From Ceratotherium simum simum (taxonomy: Eukaryota > Chordata > Mammalia > Perissodactyla > Rhinocerotidae): 64,000 nt of DNA. The position numbers were made by a program, and so were the translations under genes. Of this stretch, positions 23,341 through 35,650 are shown in pieces (position 1 is the stretch's first letter; each line of letters opens with the position of its first letter). The stretch is from the NCBI RefSeq assembly GCF_000283155.1, contig NW_004454229.1, forward strand, positions 6,430,272-6,494,271, read 5' to 3'. Under the pieces are notes generated by a model. The model was not told where the DNA came from. It saw only the letters and a program-made list of their open reading frames with translations, and searched no databases.

Positions 23341-26260
23341 TAGTGCCATCCTTAAAGACCTAGAAGATGCAGGAATAGTGATCTCCATTATCTCTGTTTA
23401 ATTCACTGGTCTGGCCCCTACAAAAATCAGATGGATGCTGGAAGATGACAGTGGACTACAGCAGAGTCAACCAAGTGGTAGTTCTAATTGCAGCTGCTGT
23501 GCCAGATGCAGCATCTTTCCTAAAGCACATTAACGTGTTCTCAGGTATACATGGTGTGTAGCCGTTTATCTGGTGGATGTATTTCTTTTCCGTCTCTATC
23601 AGAAAGGAAGATCAGAGTTCATATTCACTTGGAACAGACAAGAGTTTGCATTTCTAGTCTCACCCCAGGGCTGTTAACTCTCCCGCCCTCTCACCACCTA
23701 GTCTGAAAAGGCCTGAACTGCCTAGATATCTTGCAGAACATCACACTGATGCACTGTATTAAAGAGCAGTTAGTTGGGCCAGATGAGCAAGAAACAGCAA
23801 GTATATTGGAAGCCTCAGTGAGACACATGCATTGCAGAGAGTGAGAGAAAACACTATGAAGATTCAGGGGCCTGACATTTCAGTGAAATTTTTAGGGGCC
23901 AGTGGTCTGGGATATGCCAGGGACATTCCCTCCAAAGTAAAAGACCAATTATTGCATCTCCCACTCCCCCATGAAGAAGGAAGCACAGTGCCTGGTAGGC
24001 CTCTGGGTTTTGGAAGCAGGATATTCGATCCCATATACTGGATGACACAGAAGGCTACCAGTTTTGATGGGGCCCAGAGCAGGAGAGGGCTCAGCAGCAG
24101 GTCCAGACTATAGTACAAGTAGCTGTGCTGCGTGGACCGTATGATCTGGCAGAACCCATGGTACTTGAGGTATCTGTGGTGAGAAGAGATGCCTGTAGAG
24201 TGTATGACAAGACCTAGTAGGAGAATCACAGTGTAGATCCCTGGGGTTCTGGAGCAGGGCCATGCCACCTGTAGCCAGGAACGACACACTTCAAAAACAG
24301 CTCCTGATTGGCTGCAGGGTTCTGGTAGAGACAGATCGCCTGAGCATGGATCAAGTTGACCATGCAGCCAAGGCTGCTCATCATGAGCTGGATTCTGTCA
24401 GACCCACCAAGTCGTAAGGTCAGAAAGACCAGCAGCAATTCATTGTGCGATGGACGTGGTGCAGCTGGCATTGGGCACAGCAGGGCCAAAGGGCAGAAGG
24501 TAGCTGCATGAGCAGGTGGCCCAGACGTCTATGTCACTCACCACCTTTGCATCAGTGCCTCTCCCTCAGCTCTCCTATGGCTGCCTGGGGAGCTCCTTGT
24601 ATCCAGCTGGAGGAGAAAAAAGGCAAGCTTTGTCCCTGGGTGGATTAGCTCAGTACACCATGTGAGCAAGCCAAAAATAGACTGTGGCTGCACTGCAGCC
24701 CCACACAGGGGTGTCCTTGAAAGACAGCAGAGGGGAAAATCCTTCCAATGGGCAGAGCTTTGGACAGTGCACCTAGACATCTACTTTTTGTGGAAAGGAA
24801 AGGGCCCAAGGTTGGAATATACATGGGTCTCATGGGCAGTGCTGAATAGCTTGTCTGGTTGGTTAGGGGTCTGGAGAGAATAAGATCAGAAAATCGGGGA
24901 CAAGGAGATCTGGAGTAGAGGCATGTGGTTGGACTTAGGAGAGTGGGCACCATATGTGAAGACCATTGTATTCCATGTTAAGACCCACCAGAGAGTGTAT
25001 ACCTCGGAAGAAGCACTAAACAACCATGTATATGCTGTTGACATCAGCCAGCCTCTACCGAATGCCACCCCAGAGCTGGGTGCCTAAACAGAGTAAGCCT
25101 GACGGCATGGAGAGAGCGTATGTATGGGCCCAATAGAATGGGCTCGCACTCACCAAGACTGATCTGGCTATTGCTGATGCCGAGTGTTCAACCTGCCAGT
25201 TACAGAGACCAACTCTGAGTCTCAGGTACGTCTCTATCCCTTGAGGAGAAAAACCAGCCACTTGACGGGCTGATTAGATTAAATCTTTTCCACCCTGAAG
25301 AGAGCTGCAATTCATTTACTGGAACAGACATATATTCCAAATACGGCTTTGCTTGTAGGGCTTCATCCGGCACAGCTCTCCAAGGGTTCACAGAGTGTTT
25401 AAGCTACTGGTTTGGGATCTCATATGACTCTACAGCAAGGGAGCTGCAGCAGTGGGCACATGGCCATGGAGTCCACTTGTCCTTTCACACTGCACGATCC
25501 TTAAGCTGCCAGTTTGGAACTATCTGTTGAAGGCACAGCTGAGCACCAGCTCAGAAACGATCCTCTGTGAGAATAGGGCGCCAGCCTCCGGGGTGCAGCA
25601 TACATCCTGATCACAGACCACTACCCGGTGCTTTGTCTCCAGTGGGTAGAATACATGGGTCTAGGAACCAGGATGGAAGCAGAAGTGGCCTCACTCTTCC
25701 CGTCACTCCAGGAAGCATTTGTGCTTCCTGGCCCCACGACTCTGGGTTAGAGGTTCTGATTCCCAGAGGGGCGACACTGCCACCAGGGGAAACATTGAGA
25801 TGACTGTTGAAAGTTTAGCTGTGACTGCCCCCCAGGCACCTTGAGCTCCTTGTGTCAAGGGACTAGCAGGCAAGAAGCAGAGTCAGCATTCTTCCAGGGA
25901 TAAGTGATCATCAGGAGGAGGTAAGGCTGCTGCTGAGCAGTGGAGGGCAGGGAGGTATGTCTTTGGCACCCAGTTGACCCATTTGGGGACCTCTTGGTAC
26001 TCCCTTGTCCAGTGTTTATGGTGAATCGACAAGTGCAGGGGCCGTGGCCTGAGAAGGATATGGTGACCACAGGCTCAGACCCCTCAGGATGGAGGTCGAG
26101 ATCATGCCACCATGTAAGTCACAGACCAGAAGAGGTGCTAGCTGGGGGTCAGGGGAATCCGGAACAGATAGAAGAAGAGGGAGATGATGAGTATCAGATA
26201 CGCCTCAAGACCAGTCACAGTGGTGGGGGCTGTGCTTTGGCCCACTAACTTTTCTCTCTA
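23341..26260 (+). pseudogene. ERV-L (class III) pol remnant: RT to integrase to dUTPase
   Basis: The + strand across this span, read piecewise over three frames, shows similarity in order to the reverse transcriptase (from about 23.34 kb), RNase H/integrase (about 24.6-25.5 kb) and the downstream dUTPase-like domain (about 25.57-26.25 kb). A dUTPase after integrase is characteristic of ERV-L elements. The reading is broken by many stops and frameshifts. The longest clean pieces are 79 and 103 codons including the stop (25567-25803, 25940-26248). No gag or 5' LTR is visible: the copy is 5' truncated next to an L1/L2 scrap. It is an inactive fossil. Domain assignment is by remembered family similarity. 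Confidence 0.72.
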
Positions 26261-26261
26261 A

Positions 26262-26760
26262 GTTTCCCCCAGGAAAAGAGGCCCACCAGAATCCTGGAAG
26301 AGCTGCTCCCACAGCATAAACGACATGGAGCTGTGCGTACAGGCGTGGGTATTGACGTATCCCGCTATAGTCGACGCTATCCTGCACTGCCCAAACCCCC
26401 CTCCTCCAGGGCTGATGGATCTGTTCCCCCTCAGCTAGCAGCCCTTGCTGGGAATTGCCCTCAGCTGAAGAGTTACCTCACCCAAGGTCTTACCCCTTTC
26501 CCAGGATGGGTCGATTCAGGGTTATAAAAGTTTGGCCCCATTGCCCCAACTCAGGACAACTCCGAAAGACCATCAGAGCTTCAGAGCTCCCTGTGGAGCT
26601 GGCTGAGGTCTTAATACTGCATCGCCCAGTTTACCTCTCTGCCTAATCTTTCTTCTTTCCCCTCCTCCACCCAAGAGCAATCCCTATGTAGCTTCCTGTA
26701 TGCCAATCTCCATCTCAGAGTCTGCTTTCCAGGCAACTGGACCTACAACATAGCTCTTCT
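26262..26760 (+). mobile_element. Probable MLT2-type 3' LTR of the ERV-L copy
   Basis: It follows pol directly. It includes a TATA motif near 26.52 kb and the late LTR signature CCAATCTCCATCTCAGAGTC, then TCTGCTTTCCAGGCAACTGG. The canonical AATAAA has decayed. The left edge is uncertain. Confidence 0.55.
26523..26530 (+). promoter_or_regulatory. TATA-like motif in the ERV-L LTR
   Basis: TATAAAAG sits inside the probable LTR. It is an intact TATA box by sequence; any activity is unknown. Confidence 0.35.
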
Positions 26761-26814
26761 AGTTGTTGGTAACAACTCTTAGGGCAGAGCTCCCTTTAAA
26801 AAGAGGGACAAGAT

Positions 26815-27003
26815 AGTAAAGATTTTCGACTTCGCGGGCCATGTGGTCTCTGTCACAACTACTCAACTCTGCTGTAGTAGTACAAAAACAGCCATAGACA
26901 ATATGTGAATGAATGAGCGTGGCTGTGTTCCGTCACACTTTATTTACAAAAGCAGGCAGTGGGCTGCGTTTGGTCTGTGGGTCCTAGTTGCCAACCCCTG
27001 CTC
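26815..27003 (+). repeat. DNA transposon fossil (hAT-like, family not assigned)
   Basis: Text such as GGCCATGTGGTCTCTGTCAC, ACTTTATTTACAAAAGCAGG and GTTGCCAACCCCTGCTCTAG is a common mammalian non-autonomous transposon end. I do not assign the exact family. Confidence 0.5.
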
Positions 27004-27108
27004 TAGAGAGAATTTTTTACATGTGCACAAAGTAGGCTGGTACAGAGATTTTAATTGCGACATGGTTTGTAATAATAAAATTTTAGAAACAATCTAAATG
27101 TACATTAC

Positions 27109-27381
27109 AAAAAGAATGCTTAGGGCCCCGCCCCGTAGCCGAGTGGTTCAAGTTCCACACGCTCCACTTTGGCGGCCTGGGTTCGCAGGTTCGGATCCTG
27201 GGCACGGACCTACTCCACTCAGCAACCACACTGTGGACATGTCCCACATACAAAAAAATAGAGGAAGATTGGCACAGATGTTAGCTCAGGCTGATCTTCC
27301 TCAAGTGAAAAAAAAGAGGGGGCTTGGCAACAGATGTTAGCTCAGGGTGAATCTTCCTCAACAGAAGAAAAGAAAAAGAAT
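27109..27381 (+). mobile_element. ERE-related SINE with 9 bp flanking repeat
   Basis: A forward element: head GGGCCCCGCCCCGTAGCCGA, tRNA-like middle GTTCGCAGGTTCGGATCC, and two AGATGTTAGCTCAGG units. AAAAAGAAT at 27109-27117 and 27373-27381 is a likely TSD, though A-rich. Confidence 0.85.
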
Positions 27382-27454
27382 AGTAAAATTGTGCAACTTA
27401 CAGAGTTTGGAATACCATGCAGCAGATAAAAAAAATGAACTTAGAGCTATGTAA

Positions 27455-27762
27455 CAGCACTGTCCAATAGAAATATAATATGAGCCACATATGTAATTTT
27501 TCAGTAGCCACACTAAAAAATGCAACAAGAAACAAATGAAATTAATAAATATATTTTGAGCTCTCTACACCCAAAATATTATCACTTCAACATGTAATCA
27601 ACATAAAAATTATTCATGAGATATTTTACATTCTTTTTTTTGTACTAAGTCTGTGAATCTGGTGCGTATTTTAACTTACAGTATATCTCAATTCGGGCTA
27701 ACTGCATTTTCAAGTGCTTAATAGCCACATGTGGCTAGCGGCTACTGTATGGGACAGCGCAG
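27455..27762 (+). mobile_element. Non-autonomous hAT-like transposon with terminal inverted repeats
   Basis: The ends CAGCACTGTCC and GGACAGCGCAG are inverted repeats with two mismatches over 11 bp. The interior motifs (GAGCCACATATGTAATTTTT, ATAGCCACATGTGGCTAGCG) fit a widespread mammalian element. No clear 8 bp TSD remains. Confidence 0.65.
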
Positions 27763-27984
27763 ATCTGAAAGTACTGACATGCAAACACCACTGAGACATA
27801 TTGTTAAGTGAAAAGGAGAAGTTGCAGCACAGTATGTACAGTATGAACCATTTATGTAAGGGCAAGACTATTTCTATAGGAACATATCGAAAAAGAGAAA
27901 AGAAGAAGATGTGTACAGATATGTACCAACTTAGAGAGAGGCTTTGGATGGAGTGGGGGGTGGTTGGGAGAGACTTGCTCTCTC

Positions 27985-28830
27985 CCAACTAAGCTTTTTT
28001 TGAGGAATAATTTTAGATTTACAAAAAAGTTGCAAAGGTAACACAGAGAGTTCCTATATGTCCCTTACCGGTTTCCCCTATTGTTAACGTCTTACATTAA
28101 TGTGGGACATCTGTCGAAATTAAAAACCCACCATGGGTACGTTACTATAACTAAACTCCAGGCTTCGTTCAGACTTCACCGGTCTTTCCACTAGTGTCCT
28201 TTGCTGTCCCTGGACACAGCCCAGGTCCCCACATTGCATTCAGTCATCATGCCTCTCCCGTCTCCTCTGCTCTCTGACAGTGTTTCAGTCTTTCCTTGTT
28301 TCCCATGACCTTGACAGTCTTGAGCAGGGCTAGCCAGGTGTTTTGTAGAATGTTCCTCAATTTGGGTTTGTTGATTTCCTCATGACTACACTGGGGTTAT
28401 GGGTTTGGGGGAAGAAGAGCACAGAGGTGAAGTGCCCTTCTCGTCACATCACATCAGGGGCACATGATACCCACATGATGTATCACTGGTGACGTTAACC
28501 TTGATTGCTTGGTGTAGTGTTTGCCAGGTTTCTCCATGGTAAAGTTGTTATTTTTCCCTTTCCATACTCTGTCCTTTAGAGGTAAGTCACTAAGTACAGA
28601 CCCTGCTCAGAGGTAGGGGGATTAAACCCCACCTCCTGGGGGAGGGTGGAGTATCTACTTATATTATTTGAAATTCTTCCCTAAGGAAGATTTGCCCATT
28701 CTCGCCTATTTATTTGCTTACTTATTTAATATCAGTATGGACTCACATATATTTATTTTATACTTTGGGTTATAATCAATCTGATTGTTTTTTCACAGTG
28801 AATATAAATTCCTGTATTGTTTTTTTTTTA
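27985..28830. repeat. L1 3' UTR-like fossil
   Basis: A long run of motifs (TTAGATTTACAAAAAAGTTG, AACTAAACTCCAGGCTTCG, GACCTTGACAGTCTTGAGCA, GGTTTCTCCATGGTAAAGTT, ACTTTGGGTTATAATC) in the order recalled for old L1 3' ends. Confidence 0.65.
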
Positions 28831-28929
28831 ATGCAGAAAACATACAAAAACTGTGCTGTGTGAGAAACACATTCTATGATTGGCAAGATTTTTCCTCCAC
28901 AGCTCTTCATGACTGCCTTTGAGTAGGAT

Positions 28930-29060
28930 AATCATTGGCTCATTGCTATTCAACTAGCAACCTTAGACAAGCTATTTCAACTCTGCAGGCCTCAATTTCC
29001 CCATCTGCATAAGAAAATCTTTCGTGAAATGGTCTCAGAGGTGAAGAAGGGGATGATGTT
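28930..29060 (+). repeat. MIR fragment
   Basis: ACCTTAGACAAGCTATTTCA then GGCCTCAATTTCCCCATCTG: forward MIR. Confidence 0.6.
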
Positions 29061-29489
29061 TGTATGTTTATAAGTATACAGCTATTTTGTTGCCTATTAA
29101 TAGACCTTAAGTCCTTAATGGCAAGGGTTATCTTCTCTTATTTATGTTGGAAAATGAACCCAGAGCTAATAGCCCTTAAGAACATCACGTAAACATAATC
29201 AATATTTATGTGCCCTATCACAACCCCAGATGGTTCTCCTGCCCTGCTCTTTCACCTCTCTAAGTGGGATTTGGTTTTCCCATTCTCCCTCAGCTTTTCT
29301 CAAGTGTCTGAAACCTACCCTGAGGCCCTGCATTCAGGCCTGCCCTACCAGGCATTACTGACCTCTGTGGCCTCATTCCTGTGCCTCTCGTCTACCTGTA
29401 CGTGGCCACACTGACGTCCTTATCACCTCCATGAGTGACAGTGCTTACAGAGTATCTCCCTCCTCTATGTGAGAGCCTGTGATGGGCCT

Positions 29490-29910
29490 CGGGCCACAGA
29501 GACGGCCCGTGAGGGCTCCGTGTCAGAGCTCACAGTCCAGTGTGGGCGCCGAGGTGTTGATCCATAGCAACCTGACAGAGAGAGGGATGAGTGGAGCACT
29601 GTGGGGGCACAGTGGAGGGCCTGGTCTGGAGAGAATCAGAAAGGCTGTGCAAAGATGCTAACTGACATGTGTATAGGAGTTTACCAGGTAGTGAATGGGA
29701 GAAGGTGTATTCCAGGTACAAAGAAAGGTACATGCAAACCAGAGAAACGTCAAAGAACAGGGAACAATCATACGTGTAATGTGTCTGGAGCCAAAGTGCA
29801 GGAAGGAAGAATGGCGTGAAGTGAGACAGGAGAATGAGCTGGGGGCCTGTCTGTGAGGAGCCTGAATTCTGGGCTGGGAACTTCTACTTGGGGAATCTTA
29901 AATATTTTGA
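29490..29910 (-). repeat. L2 LINE fossil
   Basis: AGAGCTCACAGTCCAGTGTG, then GGTACAAAGAAAGGTACATG and GAATGAGCTGGGGGCC follow the reversed L2 body layout. Confidence 0.5.
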
Positions 29911-30589
29911 GATAAGGAAATACCTCAGTAAAATTATACGTACAGTGCCAGGGGCTTGCTGTGTGGGTAACTGTTCATCAGCAAATATTGGGCGTCTGTA
30001 GCACGTCAGAATTTATTTGTTTCTCTCGCCACCTCAGTGTGCGCTCTAGGCGGGGACCGTGTCCCATCCATTTCTGCGTCCCCAGCACAGAGCTGCACAA
30101 GCAGGAACTCAGTACATGTGCACTGGATGAGTGATTAGAAGACAGTGAGACCCAGCGCCTGGGTCCTGCCGAGGACCTCACCGTGCAGGCCGGGGCCAAG
30201 CCCTCCCTCAGCCACGGGTTTCTCATGGTTCTGACGTGGCGCTGGGTCAGGACATGTCCCTGAGGAAGCACTGGGGTTGGATTGCTTCAGAGCCAGGAAG
30301 CACATGGCCTATGGGAGGTTCACCTCAGAGAGAAGCTGCCCACAGCTGCTGTGGGACGTGATTTGAAGCCAGTCCGCAAGGGAAAATGCATCTAGCATTA
30401 TCACGGGGTCCTCCGGGCCGTACTTGAAAGTGCTGATCAAATACAAGGATTTTTTAAAAGGTATTATTTTGGAGATGCTGTGTGGCAGAAGAGAGTCAAA
30501 ATAATCAAACCCCAGCCACCATGTAGTGAGCTCCTGCTCCATGCCAGAGACCGTGCTAGGGACTCTCCACTCTTTATCTTATTCTCATT

Positions 30590-31265
30590 GTCACCTCCCA
30601 AATGTAACCCCATCCTTACCTTCTCCTGTCCCCAGTGCCAGAGCCCCTTACCTCGTCTCCTGGGGGCACTCTCGTCCCTCCTGTAATCGATTCTCCACCC
30701 GGCAGCCAGGGTAAACGTCTAAAACATTGCGGGTCGCGTCACTCCCCTGCTCAGAGCCCTCCCGTGGCTCCCATCGCACAAAGTCCTGACAGTTCCTACA
30801 GGGTCCCACATGTCCCAACCTCTGGCACCGTCTCCTCTTGTCTCCTGCCCCAGGCTCCAGTCACTCTGGCCTTCTGTCCCGCAGACTCGCCAACTGTGGC
30901 CCTTCCTTGGGGCGTTTGCATCCACCGGTCCCTCTGCCTGGTGCACTGTGACCGTCCCATGGTGACTCCTTGTCATTCGGGTCCCACCTCCTCAGAGAGG
31001 CCTTCCCTGGCCACCCTCTCTAATTAGGACCTCACCCCCGAGCCACTCTCTGACACGCCAGTGCTTTTTTTCTTCATAGGACTTAACCCCATCTGAACTT
31101 ACCGTATTCACTTCTTTGTTTACTTGTTTATTTCTTTCCTCTCCCATCAGATCACACGCTCCATGGGAGCAGCGGCCTCGCCTGTCTCTTCTCCGCTGGG
31201 TCTCCAGTGCCTGGCACAGGGCTTGGCCCCCAGCAGGGCCCCACCCACATGTGCCGAATGAATGG
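30590..31265 (+). repeat. L2 LINE fossil (3' end)
   Basis: GTCACTCCCCTGCTCAGAGC, then AGGCCTTCCCTGGCCACCCT, then CCAGTGCCTGGCACAGGGCT to ATGTGCCGAATGAATGG: a near-complete forward L2 3' end. Confidence 0.75.
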
Positions 31266-31754
31266 CTCCCCCTCCACGCCTCCCGGCTGGCCCGTCAGAG
31301 CCCACGCAGCCACGCGGCACGGTCCGCGCTACACAGGAGAAGCTAACCCCGAGCGTGTGGGCCGACAGATGGTGCGGAGCCCAGAGCTGAGGCACGGCTG
31401 TTATTAGTCTGAGTTGCTTTGCTCGGAATAGGATTAGCATAAATGCCGTCCCGGGCAAGTGGATAAGGTAAAGCTCTGTTAGTTACATTCAGATTTTGCT
31501 TCCCTGCACAATCCAGAACCATCCTTTTGCTGGTAGTCCAGTCATAGCTGAGGGTGCTGCTCAGAGAGGTCAGAGGGGGTGGGAGTGGGGAGGCTCACAA
31601 AGAATCCTTCTCAGGCCCCTCCTCACTCTGCCCTTCCAGTCCCCTCTCCACATTGACCTCCAGAGTGACCTCTCTAACCCCTAGAGTCCGACCTTACCCC
31701 ACCAGGCAGAAAGCCTTTTACTGGCCCCCATTGTGCCCAGATGAAGCCCAAACG

Positions 31755-31930
31755 TCTTATAATGATGAAGATGAAGATGTAGCTACCACATACCTCTCTC
31801 ACAACCCTCACATCAGCCCTGGAAGGCAGACGAGGATCATTGTCCTCATTTGTCACATGAAAATCTGGTGGCTCAGAGAGGTTCAGCAATTTACCCAAGG
31901 TTACTCAGCCAGCGAGCCGCAGAAACAGGC
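31755..31930 (-). repeat. MIR SINE
   Basis: ATTGTCCTCATTTGTCACAT then CAGCAATTTACCCAAGGTTA: reversed MIR. Confidence 0.65.
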
Positions 31931-32209
31931 GCCAAGCCCAGGGCTGTGGGCTGATTGACGGGCATTCGGGGCCCTCCCTGAGCTGCCAGCCTCCCTCGCC
32001 AGAGAAGTTGCGATGCTCCTCCAGGTGCCCGGGCACCAGCCTCGTCCGACTCAGCAAGGAGCCACGTCAAAGGCAGGTGTTTGCCCCTTGAAACTCCCAT
32101 CCTCTGGCTAAGAAGCATCACTTGCTTTAGCCTCTTTCTCTTCAGCTCCTCAGGGAGCATTCAGCTTTTGGAGGGAGTCATTTTCCACAAAGAATCAGAG
32201 TTCTTAAAA

Positions 32210-32280
32210 ATCCCTTTATTATACACCTAAAACTAATATAATGTCATGTCAGTTATATCTCAATTTTAAAAATAAATTTA
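32210..32280 (+). repeat. L1 3' tail scrap
   Basis: ATTATACACCTAAAACTAAT then CAATTTTAAAAATAAA is the last part of an L1 3' UTR. Confidence 0.55.
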
Positions 32281-32559
32281 TCATAATGTATATAATAACA
32301 ATAAAAGCTAACATTTATGAAGTATTACACGTCAAGACTGTGCTAAGTGCTTTACATGCATTATCTCACTTTTTGAATTTCCATTAATTTATTTATTTGA
32401 ATAAGGAACCCTCTACACACGATTAAAAGAAAGAAAGAGAGACAGAGATTACAAAAAGGCATGTGGTGAAACGTGTCTCCCTCCTCCTCTGGGCTCCTGT
32501 CTCCCACGTCCCCTCCCAGAGACCAGTGTGACCGGTTCCCTGGGTGTCCTGCAGAGTCT

Positions 32560-32710
32560 GGGAATTACTACTATCTCATTTAATCCTCAACAGCCCTTTG
32601 AGGTCGGTATTATTATCCTTGTATTACACATCAGGAAACTGAGGTTCAGAGACAGGAAGCCGCTTACTCGAGGTCACACAGCTTCCAGCGGCAGAGCTGG
32701 GATTTCTCCC
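32560..32710 (-). repeat. MIR SINE
   Basis: CATCAGGAAACTGAGGTTCA then CGAGGTCACACAGCTTCCAG: reversed MIR core. Confidence 0.7.
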
Positions 32711-33439
32711 CAGATGCACTGCCTCTGACCCCCCAGGCCACCCTGCCTCCCACAGGGAGGAGAAAGCCGGGAAGTTGAGCTGAGGAGCACATGCTGGGCA
32801 GTCGGCTGGACTTGCTCACTGGCAGAATTTTGCTCCACATACCAGTCTTGCAGCAAAGAATTCAAATTCGGGCCTGGGTAAAATTGCAAATTCTGACCTG
32901 TCACAGACCTCCCAGGTTATTGGCCCCATAGTCAAGACCTCAGCTACCCCAATCCTGAACACCTCTGGTCATCAGTTCTTGCTCTTTCCTGCCTTCTTGC
33001 ACCTTCATGCCCTTGGTTTCCCTTTGGAGGCGTCGGCTCTGCCCAGCAGCTCAGTATAAATAGGGTTACGTGAGACAGGACGGGAAGGACACCCAGGCAG
33101 CTGTAAAACCCGGGCCGTGCCTCAGCTCGGCCCCACAGCCTGTGTGGCTGGGGCGGGCCACGTACCTCTCTGCCTCAGTGTCTTCACTCGTAAGATGGGA
33201 ATAATTACATCCAACTTGGGTCTGAGGATCTTCAAGTGAGGTAATAAAGGCAAATGGCAAGGAGCAAGGCCTCACGAAAATGTCCTTATTTTCAATAACA
33301 ATAGAAGTTGGAGTAAATCTGGTCCTCTGTGTGAAAAACAGCTGGCTAAACTCACAGCTACTGTCAGTTCACGTCTTTCTATCCGCCCCCAGCAAGCTGC
33401 ATTTGTAAAATCTCCTACAGTTTACAAAATCCTTTTTGT

Positions 33440-33610
33440 CTATTGTTTTATGAATTCTTGCCCAAGCTCTGGGAGACAGAATACGGCAGGAATTATCAGC
33501 CCAATTTGCAGATGAGGAATCTGAGGTTCCCAGAGGGGAAGTGCCCTGCCAAGGTCACAGAGCTGGTGGGAGGTGGTGTGGTCCTCATCCCTGGCCGTGT
33601 CACTGCCCTG
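33440..33610 (-). repeat. MIR SINE
   Basis: GCAGATGAGGAATCTGAGGT then CCAAGGTCACAGAGCTGGTG: reversed MIR. Confidence 0.65.
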
Positions 33611-33939
33611 CCCTGGCCCACGGGATGGAGCCTGTGCTCCTCAGCCTGGCACATGAGGCTCAGCAGGATCCGGCCCCGCCTCCCTCCCCAGACTCATCTC
33701 TCAGCATGCCCCTTTGTGCATCAGTCTTTCCAAGTGTATCATAATCCCTCAAGCATGCAGTGACCTTCTCAGCCCTTGTCTGGGCACCCGATGTTCCCTC
33801 TGCCAGGCCGCCCGGTGGGCTCCCGCCCGTCCGTCGTCAGTTCATCCCCTGGTCCCCGCGACAGGAGCCTGACACAGTAAGTTTTCGTTGTTGTCATCAC
33901 AGTAGTGATGTGTTGTAATGTGTTGTCATCACAGTAAGC

Positions 33940-34145
33940 TCTGGAGCCAAATTAGCTGGGTTTAAATCCTGCTCAGCCACTTACCAGCTGAGTGATCCTG
34001 GGCAAGTTACTTAACATCTCTGTGCCATGGAGATGTGTTCTCAACTATATCATGAGGGTACCTTCTGGGATTGTTGTGAGGAGTAAATAATACATGTCGA
34101 ATAGTAAACACAGGGCCTGCCATGGAATAAGCCCTCAATATTAGC
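33940..34145 (+). repeat. MIR SINE
   Basis: AAATCCTGCTCAGCCACTTA, then GATCCTGGGCAAGTTACTTA, then TGTTGTGAGGAGTAAATAA: a well-preserved forward MIR. Confidence 0.8.
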
Positions 34146-35459
34146 TGTCGTTATGATTTTCTTTTAATTGTATTCAGGGACGCCCCCCTCTCCCAGGCCC
34201 TGTGCTGGGCACACCAAGCTGACTCAGATGAATTGTCTGGCCTCAGAACCCAGGGGAGGCAAGAGGCATGTAAACTCTCCATCACAATGCATTCATTCTG
34301 ACCAAGTCACTGTTTTGCTTAAATCTCCCTATGTCTGTGTTCATGGCTCCGAGGAACAAACGCCATTCTGCAACCACTCCCTCCCCACCAGAGGTGGCCT
34401 GGGTCCGGTGCCCCTCACCCTGCTCAGTGTCTCACCCATGGGGAGTGGCTTTGTCAGCTCCCCCTTCTCTCCGTGTTAACCCCAGAGACAGGCTGCTCCA
34501 GGGTGCAAGGAAGAGCCAGCTGCAGTACAATTTATCTCCCTGGGCTGCTTCCCCTGCTGAGATTTACGAGCTGTGCGTGTCACAGTGACCCTGCAGGCTC
34601 AATTACAGATCTGCTTCCAGGCTAGACTGGGGCAGGAACCTGCTGAGATTTGCCAAGTGGCCCCCGAGGGAGAGCCACAGGCCCTGTCAAACCTGGGACC
34701 TCCGAGAGTGTGGTGTCTATCCAGCTGCCTCACTGTTACATGTGAGGAAACTGAGGCCAGAGACAGGAGATATGCTCCGAGTTCCCACCAGGGGAAACGG
34801 GCCCAGTGTGAAGTCTAATGCAGGCCCCTGAGCACTACCGAGGGAGCTAATTTTACTGCACATGAGTGTCTGACCTCATTATTACCCAAATAGTTTTCTT
34901 TTTATATTACAAAAATATTTACTATGGAAACATGCTTTGAAACTTAAACCTAAAGCAAAACATCGCACTTCCTTAAACAAAGACTGTGATCTGTCCACAC
35001 AAACACACTAGGAATCCATCAGGGACAGCCTAAACATGCCTGGCCTCACCAGCCTGGGATTACAAAATGGAGCCCCGTATTGTCCAAAAGACAATGACCC
35101 CGAGCCCCCTTCTACATAAGCGGGAACTTATCCTTCTCAAAGTGTCCCCCAGATGTTCCTGGGAATCCCCAAGAGTAGTTGCAAACCAGCCTGTTGATTG
35201 CAGTCACTGTAAGATAGTTGCCTGTTCTTCCTCTCCAGCTCTAGCTCCTTCATCATCAATATCCTCAACCAGTGAGGCCCTTGGAAGGGGTCCCACTGCT
35301 GCCACTACTAATGCTGCCTGCCGTGGGGACAGTGTCAGGGCTTAAAAGTGCCCCACACTTTTCTTTAGGCGTGACCACTCAGTGGGGCTGGGCCCCCATG
35401 GAGGGAACTCAGGTCCCTTGACACTCAGTCCTACAAGGCACAGGGAGTGGGACCCCTTG

Positions 35460-35650
35460 CGGAGTGAAAACTTACCAGCTGAGAGTCCTTGGTCAGGCCA
35501 CCTCCCCTCTGACCCTGAGCAACCTCAACAGTGACATAGAGGTGATAATGCCCACTTGGAAGGGTGCTCACGAGGATCACATGAGGTCACACGTACATGA
35601 TGCCTGGCACGGAGTAGGTGTTCAATAAATGGCATTAACCATTACTGTTA
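35460..35650 (+). repeat. MIR fragment
   Basis: GTCCTTGGTCAGGCCACCTC, then GATGCCTGGCACGGAGTAGG: MIR-like order with an L2-like tail. Confidence 0.5.

Noticed and set aside
23864..24289. 141-codon - strand open frame with membrane-like composition
   Set aside because: It is antisense to the ERV-L pol remnant. Its hydrophobic look is a shadow of the + strand reading.
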